Origin: Corynebacterium minutissimum
GTDB taxonomy: Bacteria; Actinomycetota; Actinomycetes; Mycobacteriales; Mycobacteriaceae
Assembly (NCBI RefSeq): GCF_016889765.1
Contig: NZ_CP069533.1
Span: forward strand, 620,001 to 684,000
DNA length: 64,000 nt
Direction of reading: 5' to 3'
Under the pieces are notes generated by a model. That model was not told the DNA's origin. It saw only the letters and a program-made list of their open reading frames with translations, and did not search any database. Shown here in pieces: positions 1-7,879 of this stretch; within the stretch, counting starts at the first letter, position 1; every line of letters begins with the position of its first letter. The position numbers and the translations under genes are program-made.

Positions 1-1
1 G

Positions 2-1990
2 TTGGGGTGCGCGACGGCTGGGCCTGCTCTGGCCACAGAATTCGTTATTGCCGCACCTGAGGCCGCCTCGCTCAAGGACAAGGTGACGGATGAGGCTGGG
101 GTGCTCTCGAGCTCGGAGAAGTCCGAGTTGGAGGACAAGATTGTCAAGCTGCAGCAGGAACACCACGTGGTGGTTTTCGTTGTCTTCGCCTCCTCCTTGC
201 CGGAAGGTGCGGAGGCCTACGCGGGTGAGATTGTGAAGGCCAAGGGCCCGAATTCTGCTGCCTATGTGGTGGGCGTGGAGGATTCCACGATGGGCGTGCA
301 GACCGGTAAAGAGTGGCCGCGCGGGCGTCTGGATGCGATGTATGACGCGGCGTACGGCAAGCTTGCGGGTGGCCGCGAGTATGGGGCGTCGGCGCTGGCG
401 CTTGTCGACGCTGCCTCGTCCGGCTCTTCCGGCTCCTCTGGTTCTGCTGGCTCCTCCGACGGCTCCGGTGGCAATGGTGGGCTGTGGCTGGCTGGTGGCG
501 CCGGTGCCTTGGTGGTGGCTGGTGGCGGCATTGCGGCGGCTAGCCGGCGCAAAACCAAAAAGGACTCGGCAGCCGCGTTGGAATCCGCGCGCCAGATTGA
601 GCCGGGGAATACCTCGCAGCTCGACCGCCTGGATCTGGCCACTCTGTCTCAGCTGGCACAAGAGGAGTTGGTCTCTACCGACGAGTCCATCCGCCGTGGC
701 AAGGAAGAGCTCGATATCGCGGTATCCGAATTCGGCCCGGAGCGAACCCGCCCGTTCACGCGCGCGATGAACCACTCCACGCTGACTTTGCAAAAGGCCT
801 TCCAGTTGCAGCAGCAGCTCAATGACAACCTGCCGAAAACTGAGGGTGAGCGCCGCCAGATGCTGGTGGAGATTATTTCCTCTTGTGGCCAGGCTGACGA
901 TGCCCTCGACGCGCAGGCAGCGGACTTCGCCCAGATGCGTGACCTGCTGATTAACGCCGGCTCGAAACTCGATGAACTCACGCGCCGCACGGTGGATCTG
1001 CGTGGCCGCTTGCCTCAGGCTCGTACCACCTTGTCCACCCTTGGCGGTTCCTATTCCGAGGAGGCATTGTCCTCCATCGCGGATAATCCGGAGATGGCGG
1101 AGGTCTCGCTCTCCGAGGCCGAGAAGTTACTCGAGCGCGGCCGTTCGCTCCAGTCCCAGCCTGCCGGCCAGCAGGGGCCGCTCGTGGGTATTATTCGCGA
1201 TGCCGAACATGCCCTTGAGGTCTCTGACCGGTTGCTCACCGGTGTGGAGAACGCCGAGAACTCCATCGCTTCTGCCAAGGACAACCTGCCGGCGCTCATC
1301 GATGAAGTCGAGGGCGAAATCGCCGAAGCCCAGCAGCTGGAACAGCAGGGCAAGGCCCAGGGCTCGCCTGCCGATTGGTCCGCGCTGGAGGACTTGCTCT
1401 CCACGGCGCGGGCCGCCGTGGACCAGGCGCACAACAACGGCCAGGCTGACCCGTTGGGCCAGTACACCGCGCTGACGGCTATCGATACCAAGCTCGACGA
1501 GCAACTCGACACCGTCCGCGAAACCAATTCCACTCGTGAGCGCCAGATCGCGCTCTACCGTCAACAAATCGCCGCGGCGGAATCCGCCATCCAGGCAGCC
1601 GAGGACCTGCTCTCCTCCCGTGGCCGCGTGGTGGGTCCCGATGCGCGTGTGGCTCTTGCCGATGCCACCCGCCTCTACGCTCAAGCCCAGAATTCCGCAT
1701 CCAAGGACCTGCGTGCGGCGCTCAACTTCTCCCGCGATGCGGCTGCGGCTGCCCAGACCTCGCTGAGGCGCGCCAAGGCGGACCTGGAGGCGTATCGCCG
1801 CCAGGAGCAGCGCCGCCAAGCCACCGATGCTGCGGGCAATATCCTCACCGGCATGGTGCTGGGCCAGGTCCTCGGCGGCGGCAGCTCTCGCGGCCACAGC
1901 GGTGGTTTCGGCGGCGGCTTCGGCGGTGGTGGCTTCGGCGGTGGTTTCTCCGGTGGTGGCGGTGGCGGTTTCCGCGGCGGCTCCTTCTAG
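2..1990 (+). CDS. TPM-domain membrane protein, 5' end outside window
   Basis: The reading frame is open from the first bases, so the true start and most of the signal peptide probably lie upstream; the TTG at 2 is only the first possible start. The first ~120 visible residues resemble a TPM (YgcG/Psb32-type) domain. A Ser/Gly linker follows, then one hydrophobic segment around residues 158-178 ended by basic residues. About 400 mostly helical, Gln/Glu/Ala-rich residues come next, likely coiled coil on the cytoplasmic side. The last ~35 residues are almost only Gly, Phe and Ser. Proteins with this layout are common in corynebacteria and lack a firm function; a role in envelope or membrane-protein quality control is only inference. 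Confidence 0.8.
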   Translation: MGCATAGPALATEFVIAAPEAASLKDKVTDEAGVLSSSEKSELEDKIVKLQQEHHVVVFVVFASSLPEGAEAYAGEIVKAKGPNSAAYVVGVEDSTMGVQTGKEWPRGRLDAMYDAAYGKLAGGREYGASALALVDAASSGSSGSSGSAGSSDGSGGNGGLWLAGGAGALVVAGGGIAAASRRKTKKDSAAALESARQIEPGNTSQLDRLDLATLSQLAQEELVSTDESIRRGKEELDIAVSEFGPERTRPFTRAMNHSTLTLQKAFQLQQQLNDNLPKTEGERRQMLVEIISSCGQADDALDAQAADFAQMRDLLINAGSKLDELTRRTVDLRGRLPQARTTLSTLGGSYSEEALSSIADNPEMAEVSLSEAEKLLERGRSLQSQPAGQQGPLVGIIRDAEHALEVSDRLLTGVENAENSIASAKDNLPALIDEVEGEIAEAQQLEQQGKAQGSPADWSALEDLLSTARAAVDQAHNNGQADPLGQYTALTAIDTKLDEQLDTVRETNSTRERQIALYRQQIAAAESAIQAAEDLLSSRGRVVGPDARVALADATRLYAQAQNSASKDLRAALNFSRDAAAAAQTSLRRAKADLEAYRRQEQRRQATDAAGNILTGMVLGQVLGGGSSRGHSGGFGGGFGGGGFGGGFSGGGGGGFRGGSF

Positions 1991-2295
1991 CCGCGCCTTG
2001 CGATTTCTACTCAGCTCCTTCCAGCCGCCCCGCATTCACCCGGCGGCTCGGACTTGGTATGGGTCCCAGCCCCGCCTCTGGGTCTGGATCTGGGGGTTGG
2101 GGGACACAGTGCACGGGCGGCATGCCGCACAAGGCATCTGCTAGAAGGCGTTTTCACAGCTGAAAACGCCTTTTACTGCCTCTACATGGCATTTTCACGC
2201 CCAAAGATGCCTTTTGGCGGATGCCCTTTGCCACTTGCCTTCTACCAAGTGCCTTGAGCCAGGTGCCTTGCGCCAGCGAAGCTGCGAGTGGGGAT
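1991..2295. other. Intergenic region with palindromic repeats, no gene seen
   Basis: I see no convincing coding sequence here. The second half holds a perfect hairpin (2145-2172) and several degenerate copies of the words AAGGCAT, GATGCC and GTGCCTTG, a repeat-rich texture also found around 9.1-9.3 kb. The flanking genes are convergent, so the hairpin could also end transcription. Confidence 0.6.
2145..2172. repeat. Dispersed palindrome, family A copy 1
   Basis: Arms AAGGCGTTTTCA and TGAAAACGCCTT pair perfectly over 12 bp around a 4-base loop (CAGC). The same arms occur at 9188-9219 with a different loop, so this is a dispersed element and not only a local terminator. Confidence 0.75.
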
Positions 2296-2718
2296 TTAGG
2301 TGCGTAAGGGGCGGGTGGAGCCGTCGAGAAGCAGGCAGCAGTAGCTGGTGAAGGCGGCGTCCGTGAGAGGTAGTGTGCCCACCGCAACCTCGAGGTCTCG
2401 GCCCCGCGGGGTGGTGCGGGCAACCTCGGTGGCGGTGCCAGACACAGCGAGGATGCGGCGTTCGCGGCGGAAAGGGTTCGTGCGCTCGAGCAGGTACTCG
2501 CGCCCCTGACAGACCGCGCGTAGCTTTTTCACCGTGAAGGAAACTTGCTCCGCCGAAAAGTCGGGTCCGCGCACGCTAAAGCTGCGCGCGTCCGGGACGT
2601 GCTCAAAGGTGATGGTGGTGCCCGATCCGGGCAGCAGCAGGCCCGTCGGATTCACGCGGCCGATGACCTCGCCAGCGCCATCGACCAACGCCCCGTCGCA
2701 CCACACCCAGCGCTGCAT
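2296..2718 (-). CDS. Unknown protein, third gene of glyS operon
   Basis: A 140-residue protein with no motif I recognise. It begins MQRWVWCDG, is rich in beta-type sequence and has no membrane segment. Its start codon overlaps the stop of the preceding gene by one base (TAATG), so it is probably translationally coupled to it. The preceding gene overlaps glyS in the same way, so all three likely form one transcript. The two downstream proteins may work as a pair, since the upstream one carries a C-terminal membrane anchor and both look like beta-rich, sensor-like domains. No function is assigned. Confidence 0.65.
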   Translation of the reverse strand: MQRWVWCDGALVDGAGEVIGRVNPTGLLLPGSGTTITFEHVPDARSFSVRGPDFSAEQVSFTVKKLRAVCQGREYLLERTNPFRRERRILAVSGTATEVARTTPRGRDLEVAVGTLPLTDAAFTSYCCLLLDGSTRPLRT

Positions 2719-3236
2719 TAGATCAGCACCGTGATGATGGCGACGATGGACAACAGCACCAGCGTTGCGATGATGGGAATCGCGGTGCGCTGCGTGCGCG
2801 CTTCCAAGATGATGCGCGTAAACCAGCTCAAACCTGCGATTTCCCCGTCATCGAGGTCACCGGAGTCGGAGCTGTTCTCGCCCTCGAATTCGAGGATGGC
2901 CTTGCGCACACCGGAGTTCTTGGAGGAGAACTGGGCCACCTTGACTCCTGAGCTGTCCTCGACAATCCAGTCGCCGCCGGCCTCGTTGATGAAGGCGAAG
3001 GTACGCCCATCGAGCGAGGCCTCTAGGCGCTTGTCACGCTTAACGTTGCCGGCGAGGCGGTAGACGCGGTCATCCTCCAAGGTAATGGAAGCACCCAAAT
3101 CATCGAGGGCCAAGCGCCAGTGGTCACCGTCCACGTCGGCCGAGCGTTCCTGGAATACACCCAGCGATGCTGGCCCCTCCTCCACGAGGAGGACGGGGTT
3201 CTGGCGATCACTGCGGTCCCAGCTGGTGTAGTGCAT
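2718..3236 (-). CDS. Unknown tail-anchored protein downstream of glyS
   Basis: A 172-residue protein with a soluble N-terminal ~140 residues and one strong hydrophobic segment at the very C-terminus (about residues 150-171, AIPIIATLVLLSIVAIITVL). That gives a tail-anchored topology with the bulk in the cytoplasm. There is no signal peptide. The start ATG shares one base with the glyS stop codon, and the stop shares one base with the next start, so the three genes are tightly coupled. I recognise no family; the beta-rich body could be a tubby/LURP-one-like fold, but that is a guess. Confidence 0.65.
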   Translation of the reverse strand: MHYTSWDRSDRQNPVLLVEEGPASLGVFQERSADVDGDHWRLALDDLGASITLEDDRVYRLAGNVKRDKRLEASLDGRTFAFINEAGGDWIVEDSSGVKVAQFSSKNSGVRKAILEFEGENSSDSGDLDDGEIAGLSWFTRIILEARTQRTAIPIIATLVLLSIVAIITVLI

Positions 3237-4615
3237 TAGCAGCCAATCAGGCGGGCTGCCAGGTAAGCCTCAAGCTCATCGAGCTTGACGCGCTCCTGCT
3301 CCATGGAGTCACGTTCGCGCACGGTGACCGCGTTGTCCTCGAGAGTGTCGAAGTCAAAGGTCACGCAGAAGGGTGTGCCGATTTCGTCCTGGCGGCGGTA
3401 GCGGCGGCCAATAGCACCAGAAACATCGAACTCAACGTTCCAATGTGCGCGCAGCTTGTTGGCCAGCTCGCGAGCCGGGGTGGACAGCTCTTCCTTCTTC
3501 GACAGCGGAAGCACGGCCACCTTAACCGGAGCCAGACGGCGGTCCAGGCGCAGAACCACGCGCTTATCGGTGCCGCCCTTGGCGTTCGGGGCTTCCTCTT
3601 CATCGTAGGCATCGATGAGGAAGGCCATCATGGCGCGGCCCAGGCCAGCGGCCGGCTCGATGACGTACGGGGTCCAGCGCTCGCCGGCCTCCTGGTCAAA
3701 GTAGGACAGGTCCTCACCGGAGCCCTTCGCATGCACGGACAGGTCGTAGTCCGTACGGTTGGCCACGCCTTCCAGCTCGCCCCACTTGGACCCCTTGAAG
3801 TTGTAGGCGTACTCCACGTCCACAGTGCGCTTGGAGTAGTGGGAGAGCTTCTCCTGCGGGTGCTCGTAGAGGCGCAGGTTCTCCTTCTTAATACCGAGGT
3901 CGATGTACCAGTTGAAGCGGTCATCAATCCAGTACTGGTGCCATTCTTCGTCCTCGCCCGGCTTGACGAAGAACTCCATCTCCATCTGCTCGAACTCGCG
4001 AGTACGGAAGATGAAGTTACCCGGAGTGATCTCGTTGCGGAAGGACTTACCGATGTTCGCGATGCCAAACGGCGGCTTCATACGCGACGACGTCATGACG
4101 TTCTTGAAGTTGACGAAGATACCCTGCGCGGTCTCCGGGCGCAGATAGTGCAGGCCCTGCTCATCGTCGACCGGGCCCAGGAAGGTCTTGAGCAGGCCAG
4201 AGAAGGCCTTCGGCTCCGTCCAGTCACCCGGCTGGCCGGTCTCCGGGTCATTGATGTCCGCCAAGCCGTTTGCCGGCTCGTGGCCGTGCTTTTCCTCGTA
4301 GGCCTCAATGAGGTGGTCAGCGCGGTAGCGCTTACCGGTGTGCTTGGACTCCACCAGTGGGTCGGTGAAGACCTCGACGTGGCCGGAGGACACCCAGACT
4401 TGGCGCGGCTGGATGACGGAGGTGTCTACACCCACGACGTCATCGCGGGACTGCACCATGTGGCGCCACCACTGACGCTTGATGTTTTCCTTCAGCTCGA
4501 CACCCAGCGGGCCATAGTCCCACGCAGAGCGGGAACCGCCATAAATTTCACCTGCCTGGTAGACCAAGCCGCGGCGCTTACACAGGCTGACAACAGTATC
4601 AATGACGGATGCCAT
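3236..4615 (-). CDS. glyS: Glycine--tRNA ligase
   Basis: Charges tRNA-Gly with glycine in the cytoplasm. The 459-residue length and sequence fit the single-chain class II enzyme (homodimer type) of actinobacteria. The N-terminus carries the family block around [17 protein letters not shown], followed by the class II motif region with FRNE and the central [12 protein letters not shown] block. The C-terminal third is the anticodon-binding domain. The start is the ATG at 4615 with AGAGGAGT about 12 bases upstream. It is transcribed away from the zinc-regulator genes znr-zur, the usual corynebacterial neighbourhood, and heads a three-gene overlapping operon. Confidence 0.97.
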   Translation of the reverse strand: MASVIDTVVSLCKRRGLVYQAGEIYGGSRSAWDYGPLGVELKENIKRQWWRHMVQSRDDVVGVDTSVIQPRQVWVSSGHVEVFTDPLVESKHTGKRYRADHLIEAYEEKHGHEPANGLADINDPETGQPGDWTEPKAFSGLLKTFLGPVDDEQGLHYLRPETAQGIFVNFKNVMTSSRMKPPFGIANIGKSFRNEITPGNFIFRTREFEQMEMEFFVKPGEDEEWHQYWIDDRFNWYIDLGIKKENLRLYEHPQEKLSHYSKRTVDVEYAYNFKGSKWGELEGVANRTDYDLSVHAKGSGEDLSYFDQEAGERWTPYVIEPAAGLGRAMMAFLIDAYDEEEAPNAKGGTDKRVVLRLDRRLAPVKVAVLPLSKKEELSTPARELANKLRAHWNVEFDVSGAIGRRYRRQDEIGTPFCVTFDFDTLEDNAVTVRERDSMEQERVKLDELEAYLAARLIGC

Positions 4616-4710
4616 GGTTAGTGGGACTCCTCTGGTAGGGGACAGTCTTTTACAATGCGAACTAGTCTAGCGTGCGCCAACCTGCTCCGCGCCCTCACCC
4701 CACAAGTGTG

Positions 4711-4725
4711 GTGTATTCTATACAC
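4711..4725. promoter_or_regulatory. Candidate operator in glyS/znr divergent region
   Basis: The word GTGTATTCTATACAC is a perfect 15-base inverted repeat (5-bp arms around TTCTA) in the only intergenic space between glyS and znr. The following 50 bases are AT-rich with TATAGT and TATATAT stretches that could hold -10 elements. A palindrome of this size suits an ArsR-type dimer such as Znr, but the assignment is inference. Confidence 0.45.
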
Positions 4726-4783
4726 GTTTTCGCATTCTTCGGCTATAGTATATATATCTCTACCTCTATAGAAACGATCGAAA

Positions 4784-5092
4784 GTGAACGGCGTGAATAC
4801 CACTCCTGAAGCCCCTCTCTCCTTTGATATCGATGCCGCCACGACGGTCATCAGTGCTTTAGATTCACCTTTGCGTATCGATATCATTCAGCGCCTAGCT
4901 GAGCGCGATCACTATGTGCACGAGCTCGTTGCCGCAACGGGTAAGTCGCAGCCACTTATAAGCCAACACCTGCGCGTTCTCAAACGCGCGAACATTGTGG
5001 ATAGCGAACGTTTGGGTCGCGAGGTGCGCTACAGCTTGGCGGCTCCTAAGGTGTTGCCGCTGCTTGCCGACGCTGCCCTGGCCACCACCTAA
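4784..5092 (+). CDS. znr: ArsR-family zinc-responsive repressor (Znr-like)
   Basis: A 102-residue winged-helix protein of the ArsR/SmtB family. Helix-turn-helix residues lie at about 46-68 (VHELVAATGKSQPLISQHL), followed by the wing GREVRYSL. It lacks the cysteine-rich ELCVCD metal motif, so a histidine/acid-based zinc site is more likely. It sits directly before zur and is divergent from glyS, matching the znr-zur arrangement described in Corynebacterium glutamicum, and that context is the main reason for the name. The start is a GTG at 4784 with another in-frame GTG at 4793; neither has a strong ribosome binding site. It probably represses zinc efflux genes until zinc is in excess. Confidence 0.85.
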   Translation: MNGVNTTPEAPLSFDIDAATTVISALDSPLRIDIIQRLAERDHYVHELVAATGKSQPLISQHLRVLKRANIVDSERLGREVRYSLAAPKVLPLLADAALATT

Positions 5093-5115
5093 TACCCTTA
5101 TTGAAAGTGTATTGA

Positions 5116-5121
5116 TAGGCT
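5116..5121 (+). promoter_or_regulatory. Candidate leaderless -10 for zur
   Basis: TAGGCT lies 7 bases before the zur ATG, the spacing expected if transcription starts at the start codon. zur could thus have its own promoter besides read-through from znr. Confidence 0.45.
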
Positions 5122-5128
5122 AAGCAGC

Positions 5129-5548
5129 ATGGCCATCCACGACAGCATCCCGAAGCTCGGCGCGCGCAATACCCGTCAGCGCACCGCTGTGGTCGAGGTC
5201 CTTCGGAAGCTCGACAAGTTCGCGTCCGCCAAGGACATTCACCAGGCGCTTATCGACGACCACCAGAAGGTCGGCCTCACCACCGTCTACCGCACGCTGC
5301 AATCACTCTCTGAGATCGATGCGGTTGATGCGCTCCATATGCCTTCCGGCGAGACGCTGTACCGACATTGCGACACCGATGCCCATCACCACCATTTGGT
5401 GTGTACCAGGTGTGGCCGCACCGAAGAAATCGACGGCGGCCCCATCGAGCAGTGGGCCTCCTCGGTAGCCAAGGAACACGGCTTTGAGCTCACCGGGCAC
5501 GATGCCGAGATCTTCGGCACGTGTGCCGAGTGCTCCGCAGCATCCTAA
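5129..5548 (+). CDS. zur: Zinc uptake regulator, Fur family
   Basis: A 139-residue Fur-family repressor. The N-terminal winged helix covers about residues 8-75. Metal ligands are visible as HHHH at 86-89, C92-x2-C95 and C132-x2-C135; the two CxxC pairs form the structural zinc site of the family. The position directly behind the ArsR-type znr gene supports Zur over Fur or PerR. With zinc bound it is expected to silence zinc import genes. The start is ATG 5129, 36 bases after the znr stop. A terminator hairpin follows the gene. Confidence 0.92.
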   Translation: MAIHDSIPKLGARNTRQRTAVVEVLRKLDKFASAKDIHQALIDDHQKVGLTTVYRTLQSLSEIDAVDALHMPSGETLYRHCDTDAHHHHLVCTRCGRTEEIDGGPIEQWASSVAKEHGFELTGHDAEIFGTCAECSAAS

Positions 5549-5576
5549 GCACACCTTCTTAACAGAGAACCTTCCA

Positions 5577-5620
5577 CCTCAGCCCGCCCTATCGTTGTGG
5601 CGGAGCTGAGGTTTTTCTTT
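5577..5620 (+). terminator. Rho-independent terminator after zur
   Basis: CCTCAGC pairs with GCTGAGG, extended inward by CGCC/GGCG with a bulge, and is followed at once by TTTTTCTTT. It lies 28 bases after the zur stop. Confidence 0.85.
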
Positions 5621-5661
5621 GCCCTTTACCTGCGGCAACTCCATTTCCTCCATCAAATAAA

Positions 5662-5721
5662 GTAAAGCACCCTTTACAGTAAAGCGTGCTTGACATATGA
5701 TGTGCGTAAAGCACGCTTTAC
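5662..5721 (+). promoter_or_regulatory. Promoter with three operator copies
   Basis: Three copies of a 16-base palindrome of consensus GTAAAGCRYGCTTTAC occur at 5662-5677, 5679-5694 and 5706-5721. The first two are one base apart. A good promoter is woven into them: -35 TTTACA at 5673-5678, 17-base spacer, -10 TATGAT at 5696-5701. Copy 3 covers the expected transcription start. This is the layout of strong repression, most simply by the Xre-type regulator encoded at 6200 (autoregulation). The promoter elements are seen; the regulator assignment is inference. Confidence 0.75.
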
Positions 5722-5746
5722 AGCCGTCACTGATAGGAGGAACTTT

Positions 5747-6196
5747 ATGCCCACTTCTCGCTTTGGCCGCCCCAAGTGGGGCGGTACCCAAACCACACTC
5801 ATCGCCCTATCCCTGGCCGCGGGCCTCGTTCTCGCCACGGTTGCCGGAGCTGCCATTGCGGCCTTCGTGCACCAGGAAGCACCGTGGCTAGCTTTTATGG
5901 TCTACGCTTTGTGCCTTCTCCCCGTAACCACTGTAGCTAGCTGGGCTTTCATGGTGGATCGTTCCACTATTCGGGGTGCTACCCCAGACCCGGAGAATTC
6001 TATCGAGTCTCACTGGTATTCACAGGCTTCCGAAAACACCCTGCATGCCATGCTCTTTGCCATCGGTGGACTCGGCATCGTCTCGTCCATCTGGGAATTC
6101 AGCGTCTCCGGTCCCCTGCTCACGATCATTCTGGGCGCCTTCGTTACTGGTACCTTTGGCATTAGCTATCTCGCTCACAAGCAGGCGGCGAGCTAA
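5747..6196 (+). CDS. Four-helix membrane protein paired with Xre regulator
   Basis: A 149-residue protein from the ATG at 5747, chosen because AGGAGG lies 6 bases upstream; longer readings would start inside the operator region. Four hydrophobic segments are visible, at about 18-41, 48-70, 101-119 and 122-142, arranged as two pairs. The N-terminus is basic and cytoplasmic. Its stop lies 3 bases before the Xre-family regulator start, so both are one transcript. Small membrane proteins coupled to a YozG-like regulator are widespread in Gram-positives and mostly uncharacterised. The function is unknown. Confidence 0.8.
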   Translation: MPTSRFGRPKWGGTQTTLIALSLAAGLVLATVAGAAIAAFVHQEAPWLAFMVYALCLLPVTTVASWAFMVDRSTIRGATPDPENSIESHWYSQASENTLHAMLFAIGGLGIVSSIWEFSVSGPLLTIILGAFVTGTFGISYLAHKQAAS

Positions 6197-6199
6197 GCC

Positions 6200-6394
6200 G
6201 TGGATAACCGCCTCAAAGAGATACGCGAACAACGCGGGCTCTCGCAACAAGGCCTCGCCACCGAATTGGGAGTCTCGCGCCAAACCATCATCAGCATTGA
6301 AAAGGGGCGCTACGATCCTTCGCTTCCCCTCGCCTTTCAGATTGCGCGCCACTTTTCCTGCCGCATCGAGGACATCTTTATCCCAGATGTCTAG
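6200..6394 (+). CDS. Small Xre-family transcriptional regulator
   Basis: A 64-residue protein made almost wholly of one Cro/C1-type helix-turn-helix (residues 5-59; core GLSQQGLATELGVSRQTI, then SIEKGRYDPSLPLAF). The C-terminal IEDIF is typical of the compact YozG-like group. It has a GTG start 3 bases after the upstream membrane-protein gene. Such regulators dimerise on short palindromes; the three GTAAAGC-type palindromes in the promoter of this operon are the obvious candidate sites. It ends 5 bases from the convergent uppS stop. Confidence 0.88.
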   Translation: MDNRLKEIREQRGLSQQGLATELGVSRQTIISIEKGRYDPSLPLAFQIARHFSCRIEDIFIPDV

Positions 6395-6399
6395 GCGGG

Positions 6400-7152
6400 C
6401 TATTTGACACCGCCGAAGCGACGGTCACGCCGCGCGTACTCTTCCACCGCAGCGAACAGGTCTTGCGGAGTGAAGTCTGGGAAGAGCTTGTCTTGATAAA
6501 TCATCTCTGCGTAGGCCGACTGCCAGAGCAGGAAATTGGAGGTGCGCTTCTCGCCGGAAGGGCGCAGGAACAAATCCACGTCCGGCATATCGGGGTCATA
6601 CATCACCGAGCTCACCGTCTTCTCGTTGATGGAGCGTGGGTCGAGCTCGCCGCGGGAGACCTGCTCGGCGAGGGTACGGATGCCGTCGACAAGCTCGGCG
6701 CGCCCTCCGTAATTCACGCACATCACCAGGGTCATCTTGGTGTTGTCCTTGGTGAGCTCCTCGGCGGCCTCGAGCTCCTTGATAACTGAGCGCCACAGAC
6801 GCGGGCGGCGGCCTGCCCACACCACGCGCACTCCCCTCTCGTTGAGCCAGTGGCGCTGGCGGCGCAGCACGTCGCGGTTAAAGCCCATGAGGAAGCGGAC
6901 CTCCTCGGCACTGCGGCGCCAGTTCTCCGTGGAGAAAGCATAGGCCGAGAGGTAGGGAATGCCGAGGGCGAGGCAGGCATCGACGACGTCGAGAAGCACT
7001 GCTTCTCCCCTACGATGGCCCTCGGTGCGCTTCATTCCGCGCTCCTCTGCCCAGCGGCCATTTCCGTCCATGACCAGCGCGATGTGGCGCGGCAGGAACT
7101 CCTGCGGGATAGCGGGCGGGTGGAGCACTCGGTTCGGGTCAGGCGTAATCAC
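6400..7152 (-). CDS. uppS: Isoprenyl (undecaprenyl/decaprenyl) diphosphate synthase
   Basis: A cis-prenyltransferase that adds isopentenyl units to allylic diphosphate to make the C50/C55 lipid carrier for peptidoglycan and arabinogalactan. The 250 residues fit the family. The first catalytic block is VMDGNGRWA with Asp 29 as the Mg/phosphate ligand, then HRRGE, the STENW block and the C-terminal RPSGE and FPDF motifs. The start is a GTG at 7152. It is the last gene of era-recO-uppS, 10 bases after the recO stop. Corynebacteria usually carry two paralogues, so this may be the long- or the short-chain one. Confidence 0.94.
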   Translation of the reverse strand: MITPDPNRVLHPPAIPQEFLPRHIALVMDGNGRWAEERGMKRTEGHRRGEAVLLDVVDACLALGIPYLSAYAFSTENWRRSAEEVRFLMGFNRDVLRRQRHWLNERGVRVVWAGRRPRLWRSVIKELEAAEELTKDNTKMTLVMCVNYGGRAELVDGIRTLAEQVSRGELDPRSINEKTVSSVMYDPDMPDVDLFLRPSGEKRTSNFLLWQSAYAEMIYQDKLFPDFTPQDLFAAVEEYARRDRRFGGVK

Positions 7153-7162
7153 GCATTACAGT

Positions 7163-7879
7163 CTACTGTTCCATGATTCCCAACGCGCCAACGCTTCGCT
7201 CAAGATGCCATTGCAGGTGGGCGCGGGTCAGGCGGTGGGCTTCCTGCGCCTGGGCGTGGGTGGGCTGGCTAGGGTGACCGTGGGCGATGAGCCACATGTG
7301 GTGCAGGGTTTCCGGGTCCACCTCGGCGGCTCCCGGCGGGCGGCATTGGTGGCAAGCAGCCCCGCCCACGGCCGGGTGGAAGGCGTGGTGGGGGCCGGGC
7401 CTTTGGCACTGGGCGCAATCGAACAGGCTGGGCGCCCAGCCGGCGTGGGACATGGATTTGAGGAGGAAGGCGTCGAGAAGCAAGAGCGGATCTCCGTGCT
7501 GGAGTTGGTTGAGGACGTCAACACACGCCTCGTAGAGGTAGGGATCCCCAGGGGCGTCGGCGGCGGCGAGGCGCTCAGCGGACTCGAGGGCGGCGCAGGC
7601 GGCGGTATAGCGCTCATAGTCCTCGATGATGCGCGCTCCGAAATAGTCCACCGTGTCTGCCTGCGCGATGGTGTAGAGGTTGCGGCCGGGGTAAAGCTGC
7701 ACGTCGAGGTTGACGAAGAGCTGCAGGCGCGAGCCGAAGCGCGACTTCGCGCGGCGCACCCCCTTCGCCACGCCGCGCACGAGACCGTGATTGCGTGTCA
7801 GCAGCACGATGATGCGGTCCGCCTCCCCGAAATCGTAGGTGCGGATGACGAGGGCGCGGTCGCGGAAATTCTCGCGCAT
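7163..7879 (-). CDS. recO: DNA repair protein RecO
   Basis: Recombination mediator of the RecFOR pathway that helps load RecA on single-stranded DNA. The 238 residues start with the OB-fold (MRENFRDRALVIRTYDFGEADRI) and continue into the helical domain. The C-terminal third has CAQC and CHQC pairs that form the family zinc site. The start codon lies directly behind the era stop with no intergenic base. Gene order era-recO-uppS is standard in Corynebacterium. Confidence 0.93.
   Translation of the reverse strand: MRENFRDRALVIRTYDFGEADRIIVLLTRNHGLVRGVAKGVRRAKSRFGSRLQLFVNLDVQLYPGRNLYTIAQADTVDYFGARIIEDYERYTAACAALESAERLAAADAPGDPYLYEACVDVLNQLQHGDPLLLLDAFLLKSMSHAGWAPSLFDCAQCQRPGPHHAFHPAVGGAACHQCRPPGAAEVDPETLHHMWLIAHGHPSQPTHAQAQEAHRLTRAHLQWHLERSVGALGIMEQ

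Noticed and set aside
3167..4621. Long open frame opposite glyS (484 codons)
   Set aside because: It lies fully antisense to a complete glycyl-tRNA synthetase; the frame is a by-product of high-GC codon use and has no recognisable domain.
4618..4887. 89-codon ORF across the glyS/znr spacer on the minus strand
   Set aside because: It overlaps the znr coding start and the promoter region; composition is not protein-like and it has no ribosome binding site.
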